Below are positions 25,272-34,156 of a DNA stretch of 64,000 nucleotides, piece after piece (the first letter of the stretch is position 1; every line of letters begins with the position of its first letter). Source of the stretch: Leptolyngbya iicbica LK (GTDB lineage: Bacteria; Cyanobacteriota; Cyanobacteriia; Phormidesmidales; Phormidesmidaceae); contig NZ_QVFV01000001.1 in the NCBI RefSeq assembly GCF_004212215.1, forward strand, positions 754,814 to 818,813, given 5' to 3'. Under the pieces are notes generated by a model, which was given only the letters and a program-made list of their open reading frames with translations, had not been told where the DNA came from and made no database searches. Position numbers and translations under genes: made by a program.

Positions 25272-26015
25272 ATGTTGAGCTTTTGGGCACGCACCAGCGG
25301 CACATGGATCAATGTGGCCACGGTCCTCGTCGGGTCAGGATTGGGCCTCTTGCTGCGGCAGCATTTGCCGCTAGCCATGCAGCAAGTCATCACCCAGGCG
25401 TTGGGGCTGCTGACCCTCGTGATTGGGTTTGCTATGTCACGCAGCTTGTTTGAGGTGCAGGCTGGCCCGATTGATGGCGTCATTTTGGGGCTGTTGGCCC
25501 TGGTCATCGGCGGTCTACTGGGGGAATGGTGGCAGCTTGAGCAAAAGTTGGTGGCGATCGGCGACACCCTCAAGGCCAAAGTCAAAGGGGGCGGGCGCTT
25601 TACCGAAGGATTTGTTGCCGCGAGTCTGCTCTTTTGCATTGGCCCGATGACGATTTTGGGCAGCCTCAACAATGGCCTGTCCGGTGACAATGCTCTGCTG
25701 ATGCTCAAAGCCGTGATGGATGGCCTTGCCGCGATCGCGCTCACGGGCTCTTACGGCATCGGCGTCGGCTTTTCCGCATTCACAGTATTGCTGGTGCAGG
25801 GGGGGCTGTCGCTGCTTGCTGGGAGCCTGTCCACTGTGATCGTCGATCCCACCACCGATCCCTCGGTGATGCTCACCACGGGCATTGGCGGCATGATGAT
25901 CATTGGGTTGGGCCTGGGCCTGCTGGAAGTCAGCAAAATCCGCGTCGCCTCATTTCTCCCTGCCCTGGTGATGGGGCCATTGGTGGTCGCGATCGCCCTA
26001 CGCCTGCCTCAGTGA
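25272..26015 (+). CDS. DUF554 family membrane protein
   Basis: A 247-residue protein with about seven hydrophobic helices. It shows GTWINVATVLVGSGLGLLL, EGFVAASLLFCIGPMTILGSLNNGLSGD and KAVMDGLAAIAL, the DUF554 (YdfK/YqgA-like) signature. It is probably a transporter-like inner-membrane protein of unknown substrate. Its ATG lies 15 bases after the T-run of the preceding terminator, so its promoter must overlap or lie inside that terminator. Confidence 0.9.
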   Translation: MLSFWARTSGTWINVATVLVGSGLGLLLRQHLPLAMQQVITQALGLLTLVIGFAMSRSLFEVQAGPIDGVILGLLALVIGGLLGEWWQLEQKLVAIGDTLKAKVKGGGRFTEGFVAASLLFCIGPMTILGSLNNGLSGDNALLMLKAVMDGLAAIALTGSYGIGVGFSAFTVLLVQGGLSLLAGSLSTVIVDPTTDPSVMLTTGIGGMMIIGLGLGLLEVSKIRVASFLPALVMGPLVVAIALRLPQ

Positions 26016-26039
26016 AGACATTCAGTGGGCGGGCATCCT

Positions 26040-26230
26040 TCAATGAGGGGAGCGCTAAGGAGAGATGGGGAGTAGGGGAGATGGGGAGTTGCAGTACCAG
26101 GAGCTAGGGGGCTAGGGGGAGGGGGAGCTAAATTCCTGAAAATAGGCTACTGATTTTGGCCTCACTCACCCTGCCACTCATCCACCCTGCCACCCTCACA
26201 CTCATCCACCCTGCCACTCTCACACCCTGC
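26040..26230. repeat. low-complexity GGGGA and CACCCTGCC repeats
   Basis: A purine-rich run (GGGGAGTAGGGGAGATGGGG and similar) is followed by imperfect tandem units of CACTCATCCACCCTGCC. Similar CACCCTGCCACCCTCACA sequence recurs at 30660-30700 after the pentapeptide gene. These are typical intergenic filler repeats of filamentous cyanobacteria. The remainder to 26317 holds no gene. Confidence 0.7.
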
Positions 26231-26317
26231 CTGTAACAACTCCGTAAAAACCGCTGAGACTCTTAGCAACCTGAGCCATGATGGGGAAGGTTTACCGTGT
26301 AGGGACTTCGGGGACGT

Positions 26318-26767
26318 ATGGGGTTATTCGATAGCGTATTTAACGAAGGGCAAGCTGAGCAGCAGATTGAACTCAAGCCAGAAGAAGCGTTTGCTGCCGT
26401 CGCCTTGGTGGCGATCGCCGCTGATGGGTATTTATCCGACCAAGAGGGGCGCGACATGACCCATATGCTTGAGCGGATGCACCTGTTTCAGAGCTACTCT
26501 CACGAAGTCATGCACCGCATGTTTGACAAGCTATTGTCCATCCTGAAAATTCAAGGCCCTGGCAAGCTGATCGATTTGGCCAAAGCGCAACTGCCCGCCG
26601 ATCTGCGGGAGACGGCCTTTGCGATCGCCACCGATCTGGTCTTGTCTGATGGCACCGTCACTGCTCAAGAACAAGCCTTTTTGGATGACCTCTATCGCAT
26701 TCTTGAAATTCCTGGCGACACCGCATTGCAAATTGTGCAGGTAATGACCATCAAAAATCGTGGTTAA
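26318..26767 (+). CDS. TerB-like (tellurite resistance) family protein
   Basis: A 149-residue all-helical protein. The TerB pattern is EEAFAAVALVAIAADGYLSDQEGRDMTHML in the first half and AFAIATDLVLSDGTVTAQEQAFLDDLYRIL in the second, each with the acidic ADG/SDG metal-binding turn. TerB domains bind calcium and associate with membranes; the role in cyanobacteria is unknown. It stands alone between repeat-rich intergenic regions. Confidence 0.85.
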   Translation: MGLFDSVFNEGQAEQQIELKPEEAFAAVALVAIAADGYLSDQEGRDMTHMLERMHLFQSYSHEVMHRMFDKLLSILKIQGPGKLIDLAKAQLPADLRETAFAIATDLVLSDGTVTAQEQAFLDDLYRILEIPGDTALQIVQVMTIKNRG

Positions 26768-26807
26768 CGTGGCGAAGGCTCCGATATCCCCAAGAGGGAT
26801 CGCTTCA

Positions 26808-26867
26808 GGCACCCGGTCCCTGGGGCACGACCTTGATGTCTGGGTTATCCAGCAGGGACCGGGTGCC
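26808..26867. repeat. perfect 14-bp hairpin, AGGGACCGGGTGCC family
   Basis: GGCACCCGGTCCCT (26808-26821) and AGGGACCGGGTGCC (26854-26867) are exact reverse complements with a 32-base spacer. They are identical to the arm at 14265-14278. Confidence 0.85.
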
Positions 26868-26958
26868 GCCGCGTGATGTCATCAAAAAAATTGCGATCGC
26901 CCACGCGACGGCACTGAGGTGTTTACAATCATTAACAGTGTATTGAGTCGTTTCCCCG

Positions 26959-27465
26959 ATGCAAGGTTCTGTTTCTGCGCGTCCGTTTCAGCGAACTTGG
27001 TTAAGTTGGTTTGCTGACCTAGTATTGTTGGCTATGGTGAGCGGGCCATTTGCCGCGCCTTTTTTGGCGGCATCGGGTATCCCCATCCTGGTGCAGATTA
27101 GCGACATCATTTATTTCATGGGGCGACAGGTTTGTCCTCAACCGGAGATGGGGGTGGCGCTGGCGGGCGACCACATCGCGGCGGTGTGTATGCGCTGCTA
27201 CGGCACGATTTTTGGCCTGATCGGGATGCGCTGGCTCTATCAGCGCGATCGCGGCCAATCGGCCTACTGGTTAGATCAGTATGGCTTAGTGGGGTTTGGC
27301 CTCACCTTTGCTCTCTGTATGGCTTATCCCGCCGAGTTGGCGCTGCAAGGGTTTGACTGGTGGCCGATGGATAACGTCCGTATGACTCTGTTCGGGGCGA
27401 TCGCGGGGATCGGCCTTGGAGCCTACATCATGCCCATCTTCCATGGTCATCCCAAAGAAGATTGA
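26959..27465 (+). CDS. DUF2085 family membrane protein
   Basis: A 168-residue protein with four hydrophobic segments and the conserved cysteine pattern of DUF2085: GRQVCPQPEMGV, then AAVCMRCYGTIFG. The Cys residues may bind a metal or heme, but no function is established. An ATG at 26959 gives a short polar N-terminus before the first helix (WFADLVLLAMVSGPF). Confidence 0.85.
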   Translation: MQGSVSARPFQRTWLSWFADLVLLAMVSGPFAAPFLAASGIPILVQISDIIYFMGRQVCPQPEMGVALAGDHIAAVCMRCYGTIFGLIGMRWLYQRDRGQSAYWLDQYGLVGFGLTFALCMAYPAELALQGFDWWPMDNVRMTLFGAIAGIGLGAYIMPIFHGHPKED

Positions 27466-27537
27466 TAACCTTTTGGGATGCTCTGCCCCTAGAATGAAAA
27501 GTTGGCACCGCTAGCTATGTTGGAGCATCCCTGATTT

Positions 27538-28275
27538 GTGAAGGTATTTGTCTATCACACCCCCGAAGAAGTTCCGGAAGGAAATTTACCCGATTGCGCG
27601 ATCGCGATCGATGTTTTACGCGCCACCTCGACCATGGCCGCCGCTTTCAATGTTGGTGCTGAGTCCATTCACGTCTTCAGCGACCTCGACGAACTGCGCA
27701 CCAAAAGCGACGCTTGCCCAGCCGACAAACGGCTCCTGGCAGGAGAACGAGGCGGGGCAAAAGTTGAGGGGTTTGATTTGGGCAATTCACCCCTCGACCA
27801 TACCCAAGAGCGCTCCCATGGTCGCCACTTATTCATGAGCACCACCAATGGCACTCGCTGTCTACAGCGCATTCAGCAAGCTCCGGTAGTCATTACCGCA
27901 GCCCTCACGACTCGCCAGGCTGTCGTCAACTTTGTGCTGCAACAAAACCCGGCTGAGGTGTGGCTAGTGGGTTCTGGCTGGCAAGGCGATTATTCGTTAG
28001 AAGATACCGTCTGTGCCGGGGCGATCGTCCACCAGTTAGCCGCTCAGTTAGGCTCTGATCTCAAAACGCTGGCGGGCAATGACTCCGCGATCGCCGCCGT
28101 GAGCCTGTATGAGCAATGGCAAGACTCTTTGCTAGAACTGCTGCAATGCGCGAGCCACGGTCAACGCCTGCTGGGCCTCCATCAAGAAGAGGATCTGAAA
28201 TATTGCGCGCAACTCGACGTGTTGGATTTGGTGCCCATCCAATCCGAACCCGGTACGCTTGTCCTCAATTCCTAA
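27538..28275 (+). CDS. 2-phosphosulfolactate phosphatase-like protein (ComB family)
   Basis: A 245-residue protein with the ComB signature: [54 protein letters not shown]. In archaea ComB dephosphorylates 2-phosphosulfolactate on the way to coenzyme M. Cyanobacteria lack coenzyme M, so the substrate here is uncertain. The GTG start at 27538 matches the family N-terminus ([13 protein letters not shown]). Confidence 0.85.
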   Translation: MKVFVYHTPEEVPEGNLPDCAIAIDVLRATSTMAAAFNVGAESIHVFSDLDELRTKSDACPADKRLLAGERGGAKVEGFDLGNSPLDHTQERSHGRHLFMSTTNGTRCLQRIQQAPVVITAALTTRQAVVNFVLQQNPAEVWLVGSGWQGDYSLEDTVCAGAIVHQLAAQLGSDLKTLAGNDSAIAAVSLYEQWQDSLLELLQCASHGQRLLGLHQEEDLKYCAQLDVLDLVPIQSEPGTLVLNS

Positions 28276-28304
28276 ATCGATCTGCTCAGCTGCTAGCTTC
28301 CATA

Positions 28305-28349
28305 AAACAGCTTGTATAGCAGGACATACCCTTGCCATACAGGCTGTTT
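28305..28349. terminator. hairpin between convergent comB-like and SLH genes
   Basis: AAACAGCTTGTAT and ATACAGGCTGTTT form a 13-bp stem with one G-T pair and a 19-base loop. It is placed as a possible bidirectional terminator and has no long T-run. Confidence 0.45.
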
Positions 28350-28431
28350 ATCAGGAGGAAGCGATCGGGGTTGGCCCCCTCCTGACCATATCGTCATCAA
28401 CTTAGCAGCTAGATGATGCTACCCACGCCTA

Positions 28432-29649
28432 TTAGGGCAGAGGGGTTGCACCACAATCGACCATGCGGAAGGTCGCCGCTGTCGTGTAGTTACGCAACGA
28501 AGCTGCATTGGGTTGGAAGGCCGTGCCTCGCTCGTTGTAAGGCGTCGCGATATTGCAGTAAGCCGACATCATGGCGATGGTTTCTTGGTTCCAGTGACCT
28601 GCCGTGTCAGAGAAGTTAAAGACATCTCCCGTCGGCGTTAACCGAGCTGCCCGCACATCTTGGGAACCCGCCGCCACGATTTGCTCAGATGCCCGCCGCA
28701 ACATTGACATCACCTCAGCCCGCGTCACGGTATCCGTGGGGCGGAACAAGCCACTGGGATCCCCTGCGAGAATACCCCGACTTGCCAGGGCAGAAATCTT
28801 GGCCGCACTCCAACGATTTGCTGGCACATCGGGGAAGGGGGCTCGCGTTGTCGTATCGGGGATGGTGAATCCTCTAGTCCTGAGTGCTTCTACCACGATG
28901 GAAGCCGCCTCTTCTCGGGTGACGGGCCGCAGCGGATCAAAGTTGCCGTCGGTGCCCCCAGCGACGATCCCCATGTTGTAGGCAGCGGTAATCTCAGCCG
29001 CATAGATATCTCTCTGAATATCAGGGAAGGGATATTGCGGCGGCGTGGTTGGCGGTGTAGTTGGCGGCGTGGGATCGGTGACAATCGGGCCGTCATCTAA
29101 CAATGAAGCCAGCGATGCATCATTGGTGTAATAAAAATGGCTCAGCCGACTCCCGTCATAAAAGCGCTGAGTAATGCGCCAACCGGGATCCAAATCGATT
29201 TCCATATAGCCACCGGGGACGATGCCCCCCGTACGACCAATGACAAAAGAGCGGCCCCGGAGAGGTTTACCCAGCAGCAGTAACTCGCCGTTACGCTCTT
29301 CAACAGTCAGGGCATACTGGCCGCGCAATTCTTCTCCCCCAACGCGAATGGAGTAGGCGTTGGAATCAAACCCGGCGCCACAACCGCTGTTAACTTGCCA
29401 CAGGGGCTCTACAATGCCCGGGTTATCGCCATTAACAGAAAAGCAGTTGGCCCCAGGTTGCGTTTCGCGAATTAGCCAGAGTTTGTAAGGGACGAGACTG
29501 CCGGCAGGAATGGCCACCGAAATCATGCTGCTTTCGTCTACTTCAACGGCTTGAAAATCGATCGCTTGAGCCGACGTAAAGCTCCCCATGATGCCAACGG
29601 TGGTGGCGGCGGCGGCCACCATCAATTTCAATGCTTTCACTGATTTCAT
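28432..29649 (-). CDS. secreted DUF3747 + S-layer homology domain protein
   Basis: The protein has 405 residues with a signal peptide (KSVKALKLMVAAAATTVGIMG..AQA). The first half matches DUF3747 (FQAVEVDESSMISVAIP, YKLWLIRETQPGANCF, GYMEIDLDPGWRITQRFYD). A Pro/Thr linker (PTPPTTPPTTPP) leads to SLH-type repeats (PFPDIQRDIYAAEITAAYNMGIVAGGTDGNF; PFPDVPANRWSAAKISALASRGIL; FSDTAGHW). It is probably bound to the peptidoglycan or outer envelope. The start at 29649 is set by the signal peptide; the ORF's extra 69 upstream codons are not signal-like. Confidence 0.85.
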   Translation of the reverse strand: MKSVKALKLMVAAAATTVGIMGSFTSAQAIDFQAVEVDESSMISVAIPAGSLVPYKLWLIRETQPGANCFSVNGDNPGIVEPLWQVNSGCGAGFDSNAYSIRVGGEELRGQYALTVEERNGELLLLGKPLRGRSFVIGRTGGIVPGGYMEIDLDPGWRITQRFYDGSRLSHFYYTNDASLASLLDDGPIVTDPTPPTTPPTTPPQYPFPDIQRDIYAAEITAAYNMGIVAGGTDGNFDPLRPVTREEAASIVVEALRTRGFTIPDTTTRAPFPDVPANRWSAAKISALASRGILAGDPSGLFRPTDTVTRAEVMSMLRRASEQIVAAGSQDVRAARLTPTGDVFNFSDTAGHWNQETIAMMSAYCNIATPYNERGTAFQPNAASLRNYTTAATFRMVDCGATPLP

Positions 29650-30002
29650 AATTAACTCGTTGTATCTCACTCTTTTTAGAGACGGTTGCTGGTATGTGCG
29701 AGTGCCCTCAGAGGCCATGGACTGCTGAAACGTAACAGCGGTGATCAACGCGGGCAACGAAAAGGGAATCCGGCGAGTTTGATCAACCAAGTCTAGGTAA
29801 CTTGAGGCATGGCTATTATGAAAGGAATCGCGGAGGCAGGAGCCGATTTGTTCCAAAATATTTAGGAACTCTTTCCGGATGCGGTGTTTTTTCGAAGAAG
29901 TGTTTCATCGTCCTGCTTTTGGCTTGAGAGTAAAGTGTTGGGCGGGGCATGCTAGGAAAAGTTCTCTAAACAGTCTCCGACTAGCGATAGGAAAAGGATG
30001 CG
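29650..30002. other. divergent promoter region, SLH protein / pentapeptide protein
   Basis: No gene is seen. It separates two divergent genes for secreted proteins and should hold both promoters. No operator is recognised. Confidence 0.3.
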
Positions 30003-30587
30003 ATGATGCGCTGCGATCGCCCGGTTCAATCTTTATCTTTCTGCTCTACGTTGGTGCTGGCCGTATTGGGAGTAGCGGCTTGGGCAACGCCGGGTCGCAC
30101 TTTGGATGAGGCCGCGCTCAGCCAGCTATTGCAGACGCGATCTTGCCCTCGGTGCGATTTGTCGGGCGCTGATTTGCGGCGTTTAGATCTGAGTGGAGCC
30201 AACCTCGAACAAGCTGATTTGTCGGAGGCCAATTTCTTTCAGGCCAATCTGGACAATGCGGATTTGAGTGGGGCCAATCTGACCGGGGCGTATTTGACCT
30301 CGGTGTCCGCGATCGCGGCTAATTTCAACTCGGCTCAGCTTGATCAAAGCCTGATTTATTTGAGTGACTTTACCGACGCCTCACTGTACGAAACGCGCTT
30401 TGGCAGAGCGTTTGTCGAGCGCACCCAATTTGTTAACACGCTGATGGTGGGGGCCGACTTGAGTGATGCCACCCTGGTCAGCGTCAATTTTCAGGGAGCG
30501 ATTCTCTGTGGGGCCGATATTGCCTATGGCGATTATCGCTATGGCTGTGTCTCGGAGCCAGCCGGCGAAGCCGTCACCAATGAATGA
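30003..30587 (+). CDS. secreted pentapeptide-repeat protein
   Basis: A 194-residue protein. The N-terminal signal segment (SLSFCSTLVLAVLGVAAWA) is followed by about 20 pentapeptide units of the A(D/N)LXX type, such as CDLSGADLRRLDLSGANLEQ and ANFFQANLDNADLSGANLTG. These fold as a right-handed quadrilateral beta helix. Cysteines before the repeats (RSCPRCD) and near the end (LCG, YGC) may form disulfides. Such proteins are abundant in cyanobacteria; the lumenal or periplasmic role is unknown. Confidence 0.85.
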   Translation: MMRCDRPVQSLSFCSTLVLAVLGVAAWATPGRTLDEAALSQLLQTRSCPRCDLSGADLRRLDLSGANLEQADLSEANFFQANLDNADLSGANLTGAYLTSVSAIAANFNSAQLDQSLIYLSDFTDASLYETRFGRAFVERTQFVNTLMVGADLSDATLVSVNFQGAILCGADIAYGDYRYGCVSEPAGEAVTNE

Positions 30588-30669
30588 AGCGCTCGCCGAA
30601 AGCAAATAACACCTGACCATTGTCTAGGCTGACTAGAGCAATCTCGCCGTGGCTCACTCTTACACCCTG

Positions 30670-31608
30670 CTACCCCGTCACCCTGCCACCCTCACATTCG
30701 ACCACAAGCTGATCGAGGTGCTGCTGCATCGTCCTCTCGACTAGCCGATAACACTGATCGACATAGGCGCGATCGCGGGCAGCGGCTTCGCCATACCGCT
30801 CGAACCAAATCGGCGGACAAATACGGGTGTGGATGGGGCGCGGAAAGGGAATGTTGGGCAGCGGGCCGATCGCGAGCCCCCAGGGCCAACCGAGATAAAT
30901 CGGAAATACGCTCGGGTCAATGCCAAATAGCCAGGGAATTTGACCGGGGGCGATCGCCTTGATGTTGTCGTAAATTTCCGCCAGCACAATCAGCGTTTCG
31001 TGCGCGCCATGGGAAATCATCGGCACAATCGGGACTTCATGGGCCAGGGCGAGTTTGACAAAGCCCTGATTGCCATTGAGAAAGATGCGGTGTCGCAGCG
31101 CATAGGGGCGAAATACATCCTTGGCGCCGCCCGGATAAATCGCTAAACTGGCTCCCCGTTTGAGGGCCGCGATCGCCATGCGCGGTTCCGCCCGGATGGC
31201 GCCCATATGCACTCCCATGCGGGCCACTGCAGGCATGATGATCTGCCACATGCGCGAATCCATCAGCGCATAAATGAGCCGTTCCGTCCCAAATTGGTGA
31301 AACCATTCGTAGGTCATGGCCAGCGTATCGGGTGCCGCCAACCCGCCATTATGAGAACCGATCAACATCACCTGACCATCGGGTATGTGCTCCCATCCGT
31401 CGGTTTGGGTGTGAAAGTAGGTATTCGTGACCCACTCCAGTAGCGGCAATAACCGCTCAATATTTTCGGGGGAGCGCTCGTCTAAAGATAAACCGCTGAG
31501 CTTATCGGGGGGGGCGATCGCCGCTTGCTGGGCCAGTTCGCAAAAGGGGCGAAAGCGGTTCTGCCAATCAGTCAACACCTGCAAAGTCAAAAATCTTCTC
31601 GCAAACAA
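30670..31608 (-). CDS. lysophospholipid acyltransferase (PlsC-like) family protein
   Basis: A 312-residue protein with the acyltransferase pattern: catalytic His in GSHNGGLAAPDTLAM, then AIYPGGAKDVFRPYALRHRI (block III-like), then VPIVPMISHGAHETL. The spacing in the HX4D box is modified (HNGGLAAPD). Cyanobacterial relatives esterify glycerolipids or act in wax/TAG synthesis; the acceptor is unknown here. The TTG start at 31608 is uncertain; a GTG at 31578 is an alternative. Confidence 0.75.
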   Translation of the reverse strand: MFARRFLTLQVLTDWQNRFRPFCELAQQAAIAPPDKLSGLSLDERSPENIERLLPLLEWVTNTYFHTQTDGWEHIPDGQVMLIGSHNGGLAAPDTLAMTYEWFHQFGTERLIYALMDSRMWQIIMPAVARMGVHMGAIRAEPRMAIAALKRGASLAIYPGGAKDVFRPYALRHRIFLNGNQGFVKLALAHEVPIVPMISHGAHETLIVLAEIYDNIKAIAPGQIPWLFGIDPSVFPIYLGWPWGLAIGPLPNIPFPRPIHTRICPPIWFERYGEAAARDRAYVDQCYRLVERTMQQHLDQLVVECEGGRVTG

Positions 31609-31799
31609 TATTTATTAGTGTGGCCGACAGCTGCCGAGCCTCCACCGCTTTCTTCAGCCCTCCACGCAATTCTTAAAATTCTATTTATCGATAGAGGAGT
31701 GATCCCCTCTTTAGATGGGTGAAGGTCGTTGTTGTCTCGGATTCAATGACTATATGGATAGTCAAGTGCGGCTATCCGATTGGTGAATTGGACAGCTTG

Positions 31800-33110
31800 A
31801 TGACTCACACTCTTCGCAACTGGCTTCACTTCGGTAGACGTCAACTGCGTCGCTGGGTGCTGCTGGCGATCGCAACCGGCATGACCCTTGCCGCGATCGG
31901 TGCGGTGGGATGGTCACAGTCCGAGCCCATTACGATTACGTTCCTGGTTAGAGCGGTGGAGGCGCAGCAGCTGCAACTTCTGGCCGACGAGTTCGAGGCC
32001 GAGCATCCCGATATCAAGATTGACTTAGTGGAAGGGCCGAATGCCGCCGACAACGTCGAAAACCTCTACACAACCTCGTTTCTACTGGGCGACTCGCCCT
32101 ACGATTTGGTCTACTCCGACGTGGTGTGGATTCCTAAGTTTGCTGCTGCCGGGTGGTTGCAAGATTTGAGCGATCGCGTCAGCGACGACGACCTCAGCGC
32201 CTTTTTGGATGCCGACGTGGCCGCGGGCCGCTATCAGGGAGGACTTTATCGGATGCCCTTCCGCTCCGCCATGGGCATGCTCTACTACCGCACCGACCTG
32301 CTGGACGAAATTGGTGCGGCTCCCCCCGAAACTTTTTCCGACCTGATTCAGGCTTCAGAAACCATTCAAGAAACGACCGACGTGCCCTATGGCTATGTGT
32401 GGCAAGGGCTTCAGTACGAAGGCTTGGTTACCAATTTTGTCGAGATTATTGCGGGCTACGGCGGCTATTGGGTGAATCCAGAGACCCTGGAAGTCGGGCT
32501 CGACAGCGAAGCGGGCATCAACGCCGTCAAGTTTATGAAACAGGTCATCGACAAGGGCATCACTCCCGCAGGGGTGACCAACTATTTGGAAGAAGATTCC
32601 CTGCGGGTGTTTGAAAACGGCAACGCCGTCTTCTTGCGGAACTGGCCCTACGTCTGGGCAGAAGCCAATAAGGACGGTTCCCCAGTGCAGGGCAACATTG
32701 CGTTGAAGCCAATGGTGCACGCGCCTGACGAAAATCCAGCGGCGTGTCTAGGCGGTTGGGGCTTTGGCGTCGCCGCGTCTACCTCGCACCCTGAGGAAGC
32801 CTGGGAAGTCGTGGACTTTTTCACCAGTCGCCAGGGGCAAAAGCAGTTCGCGCTGGAATACGCCTACGTGCCCAGTCGCCGCGACCTGTTCACCGATCCT
32901 GACATTCTCGCCAAGTTTCCCCATTACGAGCAGCTGCTAGAAGTGGCCGAAACGACCGTGCCACGTCCGCCCATTGGTCAATACGCGCAACTTTCTGACA
33001 TTTTGCAGCGCTACCTGAGCTCAGCCCTGACGGATCAGATGACGCCCGAAGCCGCCATGGCTAAGGCCGCCGGGGAAAGCCGTCGCGTCCTCAACAGCGA
33101 TCGCGCCTAG
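31800..33110 (+). CDS. carbohydrate ABC transporter substrate-binding protein
   Basis: The protein has 436 residues. A basic N-terminus and hydrophobic segment (RRWVLLAIATGMTLAAIGAVGW) form a signal or anchor. The MalE-type fold follows (EPITITFLVRAVEAQQLQLLADEFEAEHPDIKIDLVEG, SPYDLVYSDVVWIPKF, YRMPFRSAMGMLYYRTDLL, GGWGFGVAASTSHPEEAW). It heads a cluster with two permeases and an ATPase, so it is a complete importer. In cyanobacteria this arrangement serves sugars or compatible solutes such as trehalose, sucrose or glucosylglycerol (Ggt type); the substrate here is inferred only. The start at 31800 is chosen because the upstream 27 codons are non-signal-like. Confidence 0.85.
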   Translation: MTHTLRNWLHFGRRQLRRWVLLAIATGMTLAAIGAVGWSQSEPITITFLVRAVEAQQLQLLADEFEAEHPDIKIDLVEGPNAADNVENLYTTSFLLGDSPYDLVYSDVVWIPKFAAAGWLQDLSDRVSDDDLSAFLDADVAAGRYQGGLYRMPFRSAMGMLYYRTDLLDEIGAAPPETFSDLIQASETIQETTDVPYGYVWQGLQYEGLVTNFVEIIAGYGGYWVNPETLEVGLDSEAGINAVKFMKQVIDKGITPAGVTNYLEEDSLRVFENGNAVFLRNWPYVWAEANKDGSPVQGNIALKPMVHAPDENPAACLGGWGFGVAASTSHPEEAWEVVDFFTSRQGQKQFALEYAYVPSRRDLFTDPDILAKFPHYEQLLEVAETTVPRPPIGQYAQLSDILQRYLSSALTDQMTPEAAMAKAAGESRRVLNSDRA

Positions 33111-33144
33111 CTCCTCCGCCCCTCTGCTCCTCCGCCCCCTGGCT

Positions 33145-33224
33145 CCCAGGCTCCCCTGCCCTCCTTTTATCCCAGGCTCCCCTGCCCTCCTTTTAATTGT
33201 TGTTCTCATTAATTGTTGTTCTCA
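33145..33224. repeat. tandem repeats between binding protein and permease genes
   Basis: A 26-base unit beginning CCCAGGCTCCCCTGCC occurs twice in tandem (33145-33196), followed by a 16-base unit TAATTGTTGTTCTCAT twice (33194-33224). The preceding 30 bases are CTCCTCCGCCCC-type low complexity. Confidence 0.8.
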
Positions 33225-33245
33225 AGAAAAGAGTGCGATCGCGCC

Positions 33246-34154
33246 ATGACTCAAGACTACATTCGCCAAAGAGAGCACCGCACGGGTTGGTATCTCACCA
33301 TTCCCGCTGTGCTGGTGCTGCTGCTGGTTTACGCTTACCCCATCATCTGGGCCTTCGTTTCCAGCCTATTCACGGAAAACCTCAGCACCAATCTGAACCG
33401 TGAGTTTTCTGGCTTAGACAACTATGTGCGGCTGGCACTCGACGGTCGCTTTTGGAACAGCATTTGGAACACAGCAGTGTTCACCGTCGTGTCCTTAATC
33501 TTTGAGTTAGGACTCGGGCTGGGCATTGCCCTCACCTTAGACCAAACGTTTCGGGGACGAGGATTTGTCCGCACCGCCGCGATTTTGCCCTGGGCCTTGC
33601 CGACGGCGCTGATCGCCCTCGCCTGGCGCTGGATTTTCAACGACCAGTTCGGCGTGTGGAACGACATGCTGGTGAACTGGTTTCACATCATTCCCGACTC
33701 CATCAGTTGGCTAGGCGATCCCGTCTGGGCCATGGTGGCGGTGATTGCCGCTGACGTGTGGAAGACCACGTCGTTCGTCGCCATTTTGCTGCTGGCGGGC
33801 CTGCAATCGATTCCCCAGGATCTTTACGAAGCGCACGCGATCGATGGGGCATCCCCCTGGCAGAGCTTTCGGCAAATCACCCTGCCGCTGATCATGCCGC
33901 AGATTCTCATTGCGATGCTGTTCCGCTTTGCCCTGGCCTTCGGCATTTTTGACTTGGTGCTAGTGATGACGGGCGGTGGCCCCGGCGGCGCGACGGAAAT
34001 GGTGTCGCTCTACATTTACGACACCGTCATGCGCTATCTGGACTTTGGCTACGGTGCCGCGTTGGTGGTGGTCACGTTCCTGATTTTGATCAGCGTGGTG
34101 GCGATCGCTGGTCTCAGCATTTCCAAATCACGTACTGCAACGGGGGTTGAATAA
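33246..34154 (+). CDS. sugar ABC transporter permease (MalF/UgpA type)
   Basis: A 302-residue protein with six membrane helices and the EAA loop that docks on the ATPase (EAHAIDGASPWQSFRQITLPLIMP). The N-terminus (MTQDYIRQREHRTGWYLTIP) and GLDNYVRLALD, FRGRGFVRTAAILPWALPT are usual for the MalF/UgpA subgroup. ATG 33246 is preferred over 33213. It ends 2 bp before the next permease, so the two are certainly co-transcribed and probably coupled. Confidence 0.95.
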   Translation: MTQDYIRQREHRTGWYLTIPAVLVLLLVYAYPIIWAFVSSLFTENLSTNLNREFSGLDNYVRLALDGRFWNSIWNTAVFTVVSLIFELGLGLGIALTLDQTFRGRGFVRTAAILPWALPTALIALAWRWIFNDQFGVWNDMLVNWFHIIPDSISWLGDPVWAMVAVIAADVWKTTSFVAILLLAGLQSIPQDLYEAHAIDGASPWQSFRQITLPLIMPQILIAMLFRFALAFGIFDLVLVMTGGGPGGATEMVSLYIYDTVMRYLDFGYGAALVVVTFLILISVVAIAGLSISKSRTATGVE

Positions 34155-34156
34155 TC

